A stretch of 64,000 bases of DNA from Strigamia acuminata (Eukaryota > Arthropoda > Chilopoda > Geophilomorpha > Linotaeniidae): NCBI GenBank assembly GCA_949358305.1, contig OX442320.1, positions 8,572,259-8,636,258 of the forward strand, read 5' to 3'. Each line of letters opens with the position of its first letter. Position 1 is the stretch's first letter. Below the pieces are notes generated by a model. The model was not told the DNA's origin. It searched no databases and saw only the letters and a list, made by a program, of their open reading frames with translations. Of the stretch, positions 13,131-23,330 are shown one piece after another. A program made the translations under genes and the position numbers.

Positions 13131-13248
13131 TAGGTTCATTTCCGACACTTTTGAGTGTCATTTTTGGACTCAGGCGGGTTTGTTTAGTAAATAACGAAAT
13201 TTTGGGCCCATTCTGAAGTGGGCCCTATTCTAAAGTACACCCTATAAA

Positions 13249-13545
13249 ACCTTCGAAGCTGAAATAAAATTATTTAATTGACATGAAATCGATATGAAAT
13301 GAAAATTTATCACGAATTTTACTATCATGTAAAGCCCTACAAGGGCCACAAAGTCTGAGAAACCACACATGACCGGTAAATCCTAATGAGAATGATAAAA
13401 TTCCAAAAAAAAAATAATTTTATTTTGGTCTTGTGGCCAATTACCAAATTTGCATACCGTTTTAATAAAAGATCACGTAATTCGAATTGAGCCACAACGG
13501 TATCACGTTAGTATTTATCAACACAGAGCCAATTGGTCAATAAAG
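13249..13545 (-). pseudogene. Decayed copy 1 (5' part) including right direct repeat
   Basis: 13249-13343 repeats 9181-9272 and then continues into the first-exon region, FSDFVALVGLYMIVKFV on the minus strand, and into upstream sequence shared with copies 2 and 3 (CAAATTTGCATACCGTTTTA). The splice donor after KFV is mutated from GT to GA, so this copy cannot splice as expected. Confidence 0.55.
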
Positions 13546-13589
13546 AAAAAAAAATCAATTAAAGGGAATTTTTTATTTTATTTTTATTT

Positions 13590-14110
13590 TTTGCCGTTTC
13601 GGCCGGACATTCGTCTCATTGAACGTCAGCGTCTTTTTTTTTGTTTGTTTGTTTGTTTGTTTGTTTTTTTTTGTTTTTTTCTTGATCATCAGCGTCTTCG
13701 AACCCGCATCCTAGGTAAAAAAACGAAAATATGTCAAACTAAATTTTTATTTTACGAAAAAACAAAAAAAAATCAATCAAAGTGAATTTTTTATTAATTT
13801 TTTTATTTTTTACCATTTCGGCTTGTAATTGCTCTTGTCGAATAGAAAATAATTAAACCTTCTAACCTGAAATAAAATTATTTAATTGAAATAAAATTAA
13901 ATCGATATGAAAGAAAAATTTACCATAAATTTAGCTATTATGAAAAACCCTAAAAGGGCAACAAATTCGGAGAAACCACACATGATTTCAACCGGTATCC
14001 TAATGAGAATGATGAAATTCCAAAAAAAATAATTTTATTTTGGTCTTGTGATCAATTACCAAATTTGCATACCGTTTTAATCAAAGATCACGTGATTCGA
14101 ATTGGGTATT
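13590..14110 (-). pseudogene. Unrecognised multi-exon gene, decayed copy 2
   Basis: Shares more than 400 bp with copy 3 (19840-20400). It includes the exon read on minus as RQEQLQAEM with donor GTAAAA (13850 region), the first-exon region near 13950-13985, and an upstream stretch with CACGTGATTCGAATTGGGTA. Poly-T and GTTT runs interrupt the last exons, and no complete frame is visible. Confidence 0.5.
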
Positions 14111-14600
14111 ATTATTACTATTACTTTTTTATTACTATTATTATTATTATTATTATTTTATTGATTTCTCTGATTTTATGTTGGAAGTAGGAAACACTTG
14201 TCACTTATGCCATCTTGCAATCTTGATATTTGAAAAACTTAATGATATAATTACTTGTTTTAAGGTTAAAGATTTAATTTATGTGGCGGAAAAATCTGGA
14301 TTTTGAAAAAAATTAATTTTTATTTCGAAAAAAAGTGAAGAAGAAAGTCCTGTGAAAATAGATTATTTTATGTGAAATATGGATTTTGTATGTAAAAATT
14401 GGATTTTTTACGAGAATAATGGATTTTTTATGAGAATAATGGATTGTTTACGTAAAAAATGTTTTTTTTACGAGAAAAATGTTAGTATTTATCAGCATAG
14501 AGCCAATTGGAGTTTTTTTTAATACGTAACTATTAAAGTTCGAACATTGGTTCGGATCACATTCACCTTTTCTCGTTACTCAAACAACATGGAAGCGGTC
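14111..14600. repeat. Rearranged segment duplicated at 20396-20830
   Basis: 14176-14480 (GGAAGTAGGAAACACTTGTC onward, with ACGAGAATAATGGATT-type iterations) matches 20520-20830. 14485-14595 (ATGTTAGTATTTATCA to CTCAAACAA) matches 20396-20515. The two blocks are in the opposite order in the two copies. No coding sequence seen. Confidence 0.7.
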
Positions 14601-14937
14601 AACCCAAGAAAAAACAGGTAGGAAATTTGCCCCTCCTACATTAACAAATTCCTGCCATCTAGTGCCAATTAACTGGAATTAATTTACACAAATAAATAAA
14701 TTATTCTTTTATTTAAATTTCTAACCGATTACATTTTTTTTTACATTAAAAATTGTTTTATTTTAATTAAGAACGATAAATATTGTCGAGTAATCTCAAT
14801 CACAACTCGATTTTTGTTAGTCGATTTGACAAATTCGCCTCCGATCTCGCATGTCTATTTCATCACTATAAAAAAATGTTTAATTTTAAGAATTTACCGT
14901 TCTCTCCGTCGAATTCCCCCGTACAATTTGACCGACC

Positions 14938-14998
14938 GTAAGTTTTATTTAATTTCACGTCACAGCTTATTAATAACGATATTATTTTCCAAATTTAG
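14938..14998 (+). other. 5' UTR intron of DNTTIP1
   Basis: GTAAGT donor at 14938 and TTTAG acceptor ending at 14998, two bases before the ATG. The donor region is also present in the orphan copy at 8585-8925, which supports its being a transcribed leader. Confidence 0.6.
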
Positions 14999-14999
14999 A

Positions 15000-17207
15000 A
15001 TGGTTATTCAACAAGCACCGAAAGGTGGGAGCAACGATATTCCGTTTGCAGCCATTATTGACGACACCAAACATCACTACCAACACGATGACATAATGTC
15101 CGTCAATTCAAAATCGTGGGAATTTGAGCCCGTCTCCAACGTCAAAACGACATACAAAGAAGAACTAGAGAACTGGGTACTCTAAAAACATTTATCGCAA
15201 CATTTCTAACGGCGATTTTTACCATTTCTAATTTGTGTACAAACAGGAAAATACATTTCACATGCGACCGTTCAATTTAAATAATTTTCCATCCGGTCAA
15301 TCTACCTACAGAACGACACATAGGTCGCAGACTGTAGCAATACACAGGGCGAGGTAAAAATTTATAAAATTATACGTATAAAAACTCGATTTTTAATTAA
15401 TTTCTGCATTTTTAAGGATCGGATATGTAAGCAGCGCGGCCAAATCGTTAGAAATACTTCGCCAGAGTCTACAGAAAAGCATAAATAAAGATATTGAAGA
15501 AATTATCAAAAAATATGTCGACGTGAGTGCGTTTTATACTTTTATGGCCGTCAATTTGACCGAAAATTAATTTAAAAATAATTTTTTTAGAAATTTTTCA
15601 AGCCAGGAATCGAAAATATCAAGAAAAACAACGGAAGTAATTCGGTGGGCGACGAACACGTGCAAACAGTTTGTCGACAGATGCTAGAAGAGGTATATCG
15701 TGTTTTAAAATCGTATTCGACGTTTATTGACGTTATTTCGATGCAAAAGGCGAAGAAAATGTACACAACGTCGCACACTCGTGGCAGTACACCGATCGGT
15801 GATTCGGATTCCGAGGTCGGGAGTCAGACGGAGTCGCAAATGAAATTCGGCCGACCTTTTTCAAGGGTAAAAGGTTTTGCTGATAAAAAAGGAAAGGTGA
15901 ATTTTGAGAGCGGTGTAAATACCTGAATGGAAGGAGAATTAAAGTCGCAACTAAAAGCTTTTAAATATATTTGGTGTTTTTCGTAAAATAAAATGATTTT
16001 TTCTTTTGTTTTTAGAGCCCTTTGATGAGAAAGAGAAAAGATTCCGATACCGATTCGGAAGCGAGTCAAATTCCGGTTAAAAGGAAGAAAGGAAGACCGC
16101 CGTTGCATTTGTCGGGAGGAGCGTCGGGAAGATCGACTCCGTCGAAGAACAAAAACGAACCGATTAAACGTGAAGGACCGAAAGTATAAATAATATAAAA
16201 GGTCGAAAATCCATTCGTAAAATCGATTTTTAATTGGTTTTTAGTGGAATCCAGATCGGTTAACGAATGATCTTTTATTTGTGATGGGAGCGAGAGCAAA
16301 CAAGTGAAATTTTAATTTTATAAATAGAATTTTTAATTTTATTTATTTTTTATTTTTTATTTTTTTAAGGGCGCTTGGGTTTGGATTAACGCGCGGTCGT
16401 TTATACATCAAACATCCGGAATTATTCAAATATTGCGGCGATGCGGACGACAAACAATGGCTTTACGAGAACAATTTGATGCCTGCGACAGGCGGCAAAG
16501 CATATATACTAATATTAAGCGATATTCAAGAACTCGCCGAATCCGAAGAATACAGGTTGATAATATTAAAATCTCGCTTTTTCAAATCGATAAATTTGTT
16601 CTTTTATTCGTAGGAATGCGCCGGGAATTATTTTGAACGAGTTGTTAGGTTTCCGCCCTCCGAATTACATGCTGGAAAAAATGCGCATTTACATGAATGC
16701 TATGCGAACGGACGTGCCCGGTCGTAAACATCGAGGAAGACCTTTCGCATCGTTAGAAAATAATGCAGAAACATCGAGTAACGATCAAGTAAAAGTGTAA
16801 TTATATTGTAAACTAATAACAACAATAATAAATCATTTAATTCGTTAGACCTTTGAAATTAAAACGGAAACTGTGAATGAATTTACAAGTGCGAGTCCTG
16901 CGAGTACAACTAGTGCTGCAAAACGAATTGATTTAGAGGTTTTTTTCTTTTTAAACGTATTAAAACATTTAAATAAATAAATATATATTTTTCTTAGTCT
17001 TCCGTCCCGGGTTCTCCAGTTGACGACCTCGATTTACGGGACACGGATCCTTCCGCGAGCCAGGCGTCTCCGTTTTTAATTCCCATGGGTTTAGACGACG
17101 TCAGTCCTGCAAATGATGTTTCTCCGTCAGCTTCGGAGTTCAATACGGTGCTAGAAACCGATGAACCCCCTCTGTCGGCGCCCTTCGATATCCCCGAAAG
17201 TCCATAA
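15000..17207 (+). CDS. DNTTIP1: Deoxynucleotidyltransferase terminal-interacting protein 1
   Basis: Scaffold subunit of the MiDAC histone deacetylase complex; it dimerises and binds HDAC1/2 and DNA. Ten exons (15000-15176, 15247-15353, 15417-15522, 15591-15896, 16016-16183, 16245-16303, 16370-16555, 16614-16788, 16849-16938, 16998-17207) sum to 1584 nt, 527 residues. The N-terminal dimerisation region contains AAKSLEILRQSLQKSINKDI. Next comes an AT-hook-like KRKKGRPP. The C-terminal DNA-binding domain reads PIKREGPKWNPDRL, MGARANKALG and TRGRLYIKHPELFKY. Human DNTTIP1 is about 329 residues; the extra length is an N-terminal extension and an acidic, Ser/Pro-rich tail after position 450. Its stop codon abuts the relic of RAD51C on the other strand. 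Confidence 0.93.
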
Positions 17208-17817
17208 TTATTAAAAATCTTTTTTTAATTTTTTACTGCTGTTTTCGTTATCTCGATCAGTTTGGCGTTTATTTATGCTTTTTCCGTCTGTTACGTCACG
17301 AATTCCAGCATTCTAAAACGAGAAATTGTAAATAATTTTGATGTAGTAATTTTTTTTTCTTTTTAAATATTTTTTTGGAATTGGACAGTCGATTCCTGCT
17401 TGAATGGCGATTTAGTTAGTGTTGCGAAACGTCGAGTCCCGTGCCACGATAAAATCACACGTAAAGTGCACACGTGTGACCAAGTTTCGCCCAAAGTTGG
17501 ACCGAGCGAACTTTTGCCTTCGCTGTCGATTTTTTGCCCATTTGATTGGTTATGACTAGAAAATTGATTAAATTTTTTTTAAAGATTCAGAAATTGTAAT
17601 TGTAAATTTTTTTTTACAGCTAGTTTATGTTGTGTTGCTAGTTGGATCAGAGTTTGACCAAGTTCACTGAGAATTCGCGTCCTGGCGTCCATTTTTCCCT
17701 CGAAATGAATGAGCGATGTTATCAATTATTATCAGGCGCACCTGAATGTTATTTTTCAGTGAATTAGTCGTGTAATTTTAATTTGTATGTAATTATTATC
17801 TTTATTTTTTACCTTAG
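17208..17817 (-). pseudogene. Relic of RAD51C C-terminal exons
   Basis: On the minus strand this block carries the last three RAD51C exons plus a trace of the exon before them, highly similar to 21561-22187. It is broken: an 11-bp deletion in the Walker-B exon (near 17710) shifts the frame, and 4 bp are missing at the acceptor of the next exon (near 17560). The stop equivalent lies within a few bases of the DNTTIP1 stop. The functional end of RAD51C is the other copy. Confidence 0.85.
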
Positions 17818-17944
17818 TGTACACATTCAAGTAAACATTCAAGTTAAGTGAAATAAAAGCTTTTAATAACAATACGATTATGATAGAAAATAGGAATTAA
17901 CGAATTTCAGTGTTATTTTTATACGATTCTTGCTTCGAATTCCG

Positions 17945-19015
17945 CTACAGTTTTCGTTTCGACTTGTTTGCGCTTTGGTCGATGAAGTAATATAATCCGT
18001 CTTGATTCCGTTTTGCCACATAAGCAACTTGTCCTTCTGGATTTATGATCTTTGCGACTTCGTTGTCGAACAATACTTTGTATCCATTATCGGTGATCTT
18101 CCCGACAGATATGAAATTCATTCGTAAATCCCGCATGAAAAACGTTTCTCCTAAGTACACATTCACAATTCCGTTCTCACTTTTGACACGAATTTTGGCT
18201 GTTCCTTTTCCGTTAACTTTCAATTGCTCGGTAGTACTAAAAACATTCAGGTTCTGGTTTTTAAGGAATTCGATTTTTGAAAAGGCCAATTCGTTTGAAC
18301 ACATGTGTATATTTGCTCCGCTGTCCAAACACCATTTTCGCGGCCATTTTCGCGACCTTAGTTTTATGCTTTTTGCCACAGTTTCGTTTCGTACGCGTGC
18401 GCCTGATTCGTTGAAGATCTTGATTTTCAGCGCTTCCGGTTTTGGTACGATTCTTGCTTCGATTTTTACGCTTTTGTACTTTTGCACTTTTGCGCTTTTG
18501 TCGATGATGTCGATGATGTAGTATGTACCATCTCGCTTCCGTTTTGCCACATAAGCAACTTGTCCTTCTGGATTTATGATCTTTGCGACTTTGTTGTCGA
18601 ACAATACTTTGTATCCATTATCGGTGATCTTCCCGACAGATATCAAATTCGTTCTATAATTCTGGACGAGGCACGTTTCTTCCAAGTCCACATCCACAAT
18701 TCCGTTCTCACTTTTGACACGAATTTTGGCTGTTCCTTTTGCGTTAACTTTCGATTGCGCGACACCATTAAAAACATACTCCATCCGGTTTTCAAGGAAT
18801 TCGATTTTTGAAAAGGTCGATTCGCTCGAACACATGTGTGCATTTGCTCCGCTGTCCAAACACCATTTTCGCCACCTTGGTATCTTGCTTTTTAATGCAG
18901 TTTCGTTTCGTTCGCCGTGTGCGTCTGATTCTTCGATGATCTTGAGTTTCGTCAAGGTTTCGTCAAGGTTTCTCAATTCTTCGATTTTGACCGAACTTCC
19001 GCTTCCAGTCGTCAT
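17945..19015 (-). CDS. Copia-derived protein with two tandem retropepsin-type domains
   Basis: An uninterrupted single-exon ORF of 356 residues. Residues 50-170 and 227-346 are two copies of one module. Each opens with KWCLDSGAN.HMCS, the Asp-Ser-Gly active-site motif of Ty1/copia proteases (D54 and D231). Each continues with KGTAKIRVKSENGIV and LISVGKITDNGYKVLFDN / FISVGKITDNGYKVLFDN, the region that leads to the gag-pre-integrase domain. No Gag zinc knuckle, integrase, reverse transcriptase or RNase H is visible. The C-terminal parts of the two modules are nearly identical in DNA and the N-terminal parts more diverged. A third partial unit begins after the stop (about 17917-17940). A TATA box lies upstream. 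It may be a degraded non-autonomous element or a domesticated protease; domain identity is firm, function is not known. Confidence 0.75.
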   Translation of the reverse strand: MTTGSGSSVKIEELRNLDETLTKLKIIEESDAHGERNETALKSKIPRWRKWCLDSGANAHMCSSESTFSKIEFLENRMEYVFNGVAQSKVNAKGTAKIRVKSENGIVDVDLEETCLVQNYRTNLISVGKITDNGYKVLFDNKVAKIINPEGQVAYVAKRKRDGTYYIIDIIDKSAKVQKYKSVKIEARIVPKPEALKIKIFNESGARVRNETVAKSIKLRSRKWPRKWCLDSGANIHMCSNELAFSKIEFLKNQNLNVFSTTEQLKVNGKGTAKIRVKSENGIVNVYLGETFFMRDLRMNFISVGKITDNGYKVLFDNEVAKIINPEGQVAYVAKRNQDGLYYFIDQSANKSKRKL

Positions 19016-19184
19016 AATTTATTTGCTTCGTGGATTTTCGATCTTTGTCCGTCAAAAATGTTTAAACTTTCTCGATCGTTGTTCCGGTTTAAAATCTTGA
19101 ATTACGCGCCGATAGGTCGGAAATGATACAACGCCACTGCAGATGATTGTTGATTGTTATAAGATTCTTTGTTTCAAATTAATA

Positions 19185-19193
19185 CTTTATATA
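19185..19193 (-). promoter_or_regulatory. TATA box upstream of the copia-derived ORF
   Basis: TATATAAAG on the minus strand, about 170 bp upstream of the ATG at 19015. It sits within a stretch (about 19150-19270) that starts TGTCGCCC and ends CAATCAACA, the TG...CA form of a short LTR, but no second LTR was found. Confidence 0.45.
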
Positions 19194-19239
19194 TCTATGC
19201 GCTCGATCCTAATTGGTCAGCGGCAATACGCAGATGAGA

Positions 19240-19400
19240 CGTAAAACTGTTGCCCGAAGGGGGCGACAATCAGAATCTGTGTGTCAGAGATTCGAATCTT
19301 TCAGGTATTTTTGGGATTCGGTTTGGGATTCGAAAGATTCGGATAGATTCGGAGGATTCGGGTGGGATTCCATAGGATTCGGATGGGATTCAGACAGATT
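19240..19400. repeat. GGATTCGG-type degenerate short repeats
   Basis: At 19310-19400 GATTCGG-like motifs recur every 8-16 bases (GATTCGGAGGATTCGGGTGG). No gene seen here. Confidence 0.6.
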
Positions 19401-19459
19401 CAGATAATTTTTTTTAAAAGAAATTTAGTGAAGTGAGAATATTTTTTCATTTTTAACTT

Positions 19460-20270
19460 TTAGTGAAATGTGAACCTTTTTTGTTTTGTTTTATTTGAGA
19501 CTGTTAGTGAAATGGGAGATTTTTTTTTCATTTTATTTATGAGTGAATATTTGAAAACTAAACAAAAAATATTTAATCGAGTTTTTGTATTTCCAACTGG
19601 GTAATTATCATCAGGCCTTTTTGTTCGAAAGGAATCCAGTCGAAAAAATTCCACCCTTGCCATGACTCCAGCCACCTGTACAATCTGGACCCCTGGGATC
19701 TCCCTGGCGTCAAAAATTAGTTGTTGTCGTAATCCTGCTGCCGGACATTGGTTTTCTTGAACGTCAGCGACTTCGAACCACATTTCCTAACGTTAAAACA
19801 AAAAAAATCAAAGTGAATTTTTTATTAATTTTGTTATTTTTTTACCGTTTCGGCCGGACATTCGTCTCGTTGAACGTCAGCGTCTTTTCTTCTGTTTTTT
19901 TTTTTGTTTTTTTGTTTTTTTTTGTTTTTTTTTTGTTTTCTTCTTGATCATCAGCGTCTTCGAACCCGCATCCTAGGTAAAAAAACGAAAATATATCAAA
20001 CTAAATTTTTATTTTACGAAAAAACAAAAAAAATCAATCAAAGTAAATTTTTATTTATTTTTTTTATTTTTTTGCCGTCTCTGCTTGTAATTGCTCTTGT
20101 CGAATCCACTCGCAGACGTTTAGAAAGTAATTAAATCTTCTAACCTGAAATAAAATTATTTAATTGACATAAAATTAAATCGATGTGAAAGAATCATTTA
20201 CCATAAATTTAGCTATTATGTAAAACCCTAAAAGGCCAACAAATTCCGAGAAACCACACATGATTTCAAC
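19460..20270 (-). pseudogene. Unrecognised multi-exon gene, copy 3 (best preserved)
   Basis: Minus strand. First exon MCGFSEFVGLLGFYIIAKFM with donor GTAAAT (about 20262-20203), a likely membrane segment. Then exon VRRFNYFLNVCEWIRQEQLQAE (20145-20085), whose donor is GC. Then several short exons with a repeated acidic motif: FEDADDQEEN (about 19960), DADVQRDECPAET with donor GTAAAA (19895-19850), and EVADVQENQCPAAGLRQQLIF (19790-19720). The last frame continues open to 19460. I do not recognise the family. Poly-T tracts and the GC donor make function doubtful. It could also be a multi-copy element rather than a host gene. Confidence 0.4.
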
Positions 20271-20985
20271 CGGTATCCTAATTCCTAATGAGTAATGATA
20301 AAATTCCAAAAAAAAAAAATTTATTTTGGTTTTGTGACCAATTACCAAATTTGCATACCGTTTTAATCAAAGATCACGTGATTCGAATTGGGTATGATGT
20401 TAGTATTTATGAACATACAGCCAATTGGAGTATATTGTATTACGTCACTATTAAAGTTCTAACATTGATTCGGATCGCAATCACCTTTTCTCGTATTACT
20501 CAAACAAGAGGTTGTTGGAAGTAGGAAACACTTGTCACTTATGCCATCTTGCAATCTTGATATTTGAAAAACTTAATGGTATAATTATTTGTTTTAAGGT
20601 TAAAGATTTAATTTATGTGGCGGGAAAATCTAGACTTTGAAAAAATTAATTTTTATTTCGAAACTTTTTTATGGGAAAAAAGTGAAGAAGAAAGTCCTGT
20701 AAATTTTTATATGCAAAATGGATTATTTTATGTGAAATATGAATTTTGTGTGTGAAAATTGCATTTTTTACGAGAATAATGGATTATTTACGTGAAAAAT
20801 GTTTATTTTTACGAGAAAAATGGTTTTTTTACGTGCAATAATGCATTTTTAGGTGCAAAAGTATGAAAATGCATTTAATATATGAAAAAAAAATGCAATT
20901 TTTACATGTAAAAATGTACAAGAATTTTAAAAAATGCATTTTTCTGAGAAAAATCTAAAATTTTGGATTTCAAAAAGTGAACGAG
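20271..20985. repeat. Upstream sequence of copy 3 and low-complexity tail
   Basis: 20271-20830 matches parts of 13345-14600 in rearranged order. 20700-20985 is AT-rich with TTTTTACGAGAA(A/T)AATG-like iterations. No coding sequence seen. Confidence 0.65.
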
Positions 20986-21560
20986 TTGTTAGGTTTCCGC
21001 CCTCCGAATTACATGCTGGAAAAAATGCGCATTTACATGAATGCTATGCGAACAGACGTGCCCGGTCGTAAACATCGAGGAAGACCTTTCGCGTCGTTAG
21101 AAAATAATGCAGAAACATCGAGTAACGATCAAGTAAAAGTGTAATTTTATTGTAAACTAATAATAATAAATCATTTAATTCGTTAGACGTTTGAAATTAA
21201 AACGGAAACTGTGAATGAATTTACAAGTGCAAGTACAAGTGCGAGTACAACTAGTGCTGCAAAACAAATTGATTTAGAGGTTTTTTTTCTTTTTAAACGT
21301 ATTAAAACATTTAAATAAATAAATATATTTGTTTTTTTTTAGTCTTCCGTCCCGGGTTCTCCAGTTGACGACCTCGATTTACGGGACACGGATCCTTCCG
21401 CGAGCCAGACGTCTCCGTTTTTAATTCCTATGGGTTTAGACGACGTCAGTCCTGCAAATGATGTTTCTCCGTCAGCTTCGGAGACTCGGAGTTCAATATG
21501 GTGCTAGAAACCGATGAACCACCTCTGTCGGCACCCTTCGATATCCCCGAAAGTCCATAA
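20986..21560 (+). pseudogene. Relic of DNTTIP1 3' exons
   Basis: Copy of DNTTIP1 from within exon 8 (GAACGAGTTGTTAGG) through the stop codon, with intron boundaries kept. An 8-bp insertion (ACTCGGAG, next to 21481) shifts the frame, which then ends at a TAG within 12 bases. The copy has no 5' exons, so it cannot encode a protein. It continues directly into the functional RAD51C 3' end. Confidence 0.88.
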
Positions 21561-22999
21561 TTAAAAATCCTTTTTTAATTTTTTACTGCTGTTTTCGTTA
21601 TCTCGATCAGTTTGGCGTTTATTTATGCTTTTCCCGTCTGTTACGTCACGAATTCCAGCAGTCTAAAACGAGAAATTGTAAATAATTTTGATGTAGTAAT
21701 TTTGTTTTTTCTTTTTAAATATTTTTTTTACAGTTATTTGGAATTGGACGGTCGATTCCTGCTTGAATGGCGATTTAGTTAGTGTTGCGAAACGTCGAGT
21801 CCCGTGCCACGATAAAATCACACGTAAAGTGCACGCGTGAGCCCAAGTTTCGCCCAAAGTTGGGCCGAGCGAACTTTTGCCTTCACTGTCGAATTTAGTG
21901 CCCATTTGATTGGTTATGACTACCTAGAAAATTGATTAAATTTTTTTTTAAGATTCAGAAATTGTAATTGTAATTTTTTTTTACAGCTAGTTTATGTTGC
22001 GTTGCTAGTTGGATCAGAGTTTGACCAAGTTCACTGAGAATTCGCGTCCTGGCGTCCATTTTCCCCTCGAAATGAATACGAAATGGGAGAGAGATGTTGT
22101 CAATTACAATCAGGCGCACCTGATAAGTGAATTAGTCGTTTAATTTTAATTTGTATATAATTATTATCGTTATTTTGTACCTTATTATGTGTTGTTATGA
22201 AATTTGGTAATAAATTAATCGTTGCTAAGAGTTGAATGTGATCAATACAGCGGAAATAATGGATTTTATCGAGTATAGAAACCAGTGTGAATTGATTGAC
22301 AGCAGCCAAACTTGCTATAAACGAAAAAATAAGCGATTCGTATGGATTTGAATTGTAATAATTAAATTCACCGGATGAGTTGTGTTCTTGGGCGATGAAT
22401 TGACAGTGACTAATACTTGCATTCGCGATATCACGCACTCTTTCAGTGGTAAAAGTCCCTTCCGTGTCGATGTAAACGACTTCTTCGCCTAAACCGCCAA
22501 ATTCGCGAGGGATTTGGACGTCCACCGACAGCTGTAAACTACGAATGTACATTTGTATGGTCAAATATTTGCTTCCAGAGATTTTTTATACCATAATTGG
22601 GTTTTGCCTATTCCTGGTGGGCCACAAATTTCGGTTATTTTTGATAATGGGATGCCACCGCCGAGCATTTCGTCCAGTTTTTGCGAGAAGGTGACGATTG
22701 GTGGACTGCGAATTTCTTGTTTTAATAAATCCAATAAGCTGAATAAGGAATTATTGTCCGTCGAAGGGTGAATGACATCCAAAACTGCGATTGCGTCTTC
22801 TAAGGAAATACCTGTTTCTGAAGATATAAATATAAATATACCGGTAAATTAAAACAAATAAAAATCAAATCTTATGTTTACCTTTGGCTAACTCGGCTGA
22901 ATCTACTTTAATTAGGTCGTCCGCGATATTAAAACCTCTTGATGTTAATTTAAAACGAATTCCTGACGGAATTGGAAACGTATTTAACGATCTTTGCAT
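21561..22999 (-). CDS. RAD51C: DNA repair protein RAD51C
   Basis: RAD51 paralogue in homologous recombination (BCDX2 and CX3 complexes). Seven exons (22999-22882, 22817-22592, 22538-22372, 22314-22181, 22119-21985, 21923-21732, 21662-21561) total 1074 nt, 357 residues; human is 376. N-terminal helix-hairpin region [20 protein letters not shown]. Walker A is [10 protein letters not shown], followed by [11 protein letters not shown] and YIDTEG. Walker B is VRLIVID. C-terminal [20 protein letters not shown] and [19 protein letters not shown] are RAD51C-specific. Exons 3 and 4 can be read through in frame, but the 57-bp gap has clean GTGAAT/TTTATAG sites. It overlaps the DNTTIP1 relic only in 3' UTR. 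It is divergent from CNPPD1. Confidence 0.93.
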
Positions 23000-23330
23000 A
23001 CTTAGAGGATTTTATGATTTTGCATTCATTCAAAAACTAAATAACGAATGTGGTGCCTTCTAGGACGGAAACCGGAAAGCTTGTCGGATCATTTTGCCGC
23101 CATTGGTCATTACGTCTCGTTTTATCTTCGATTCACGTTTGTATACCGTATTTGGTGAGCTATCAAGTATAAAACATTTGTTTTGTTTTGTTTTATTTAA
23201 TTTTAATCGGTAATTTATTACTTATTTGTACTTTTGTCTAAAGTTTAACGGATTTAAATCGTAGTCGTGACATATTGTTCGAAACAACGTTCACGTTCGT
23301 CCTTGATTAGTTCAATCAATTCGTAATAAA
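23000..23330. promoter_or_regulatory. Shared divergent upstream region RAD51C / CNPPD1
   Basis: 331 bp separate the two start codons on opposite strands, so both promoters must lie here or overlap. I see no TATA box in the right position. Confidence 0.55.
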
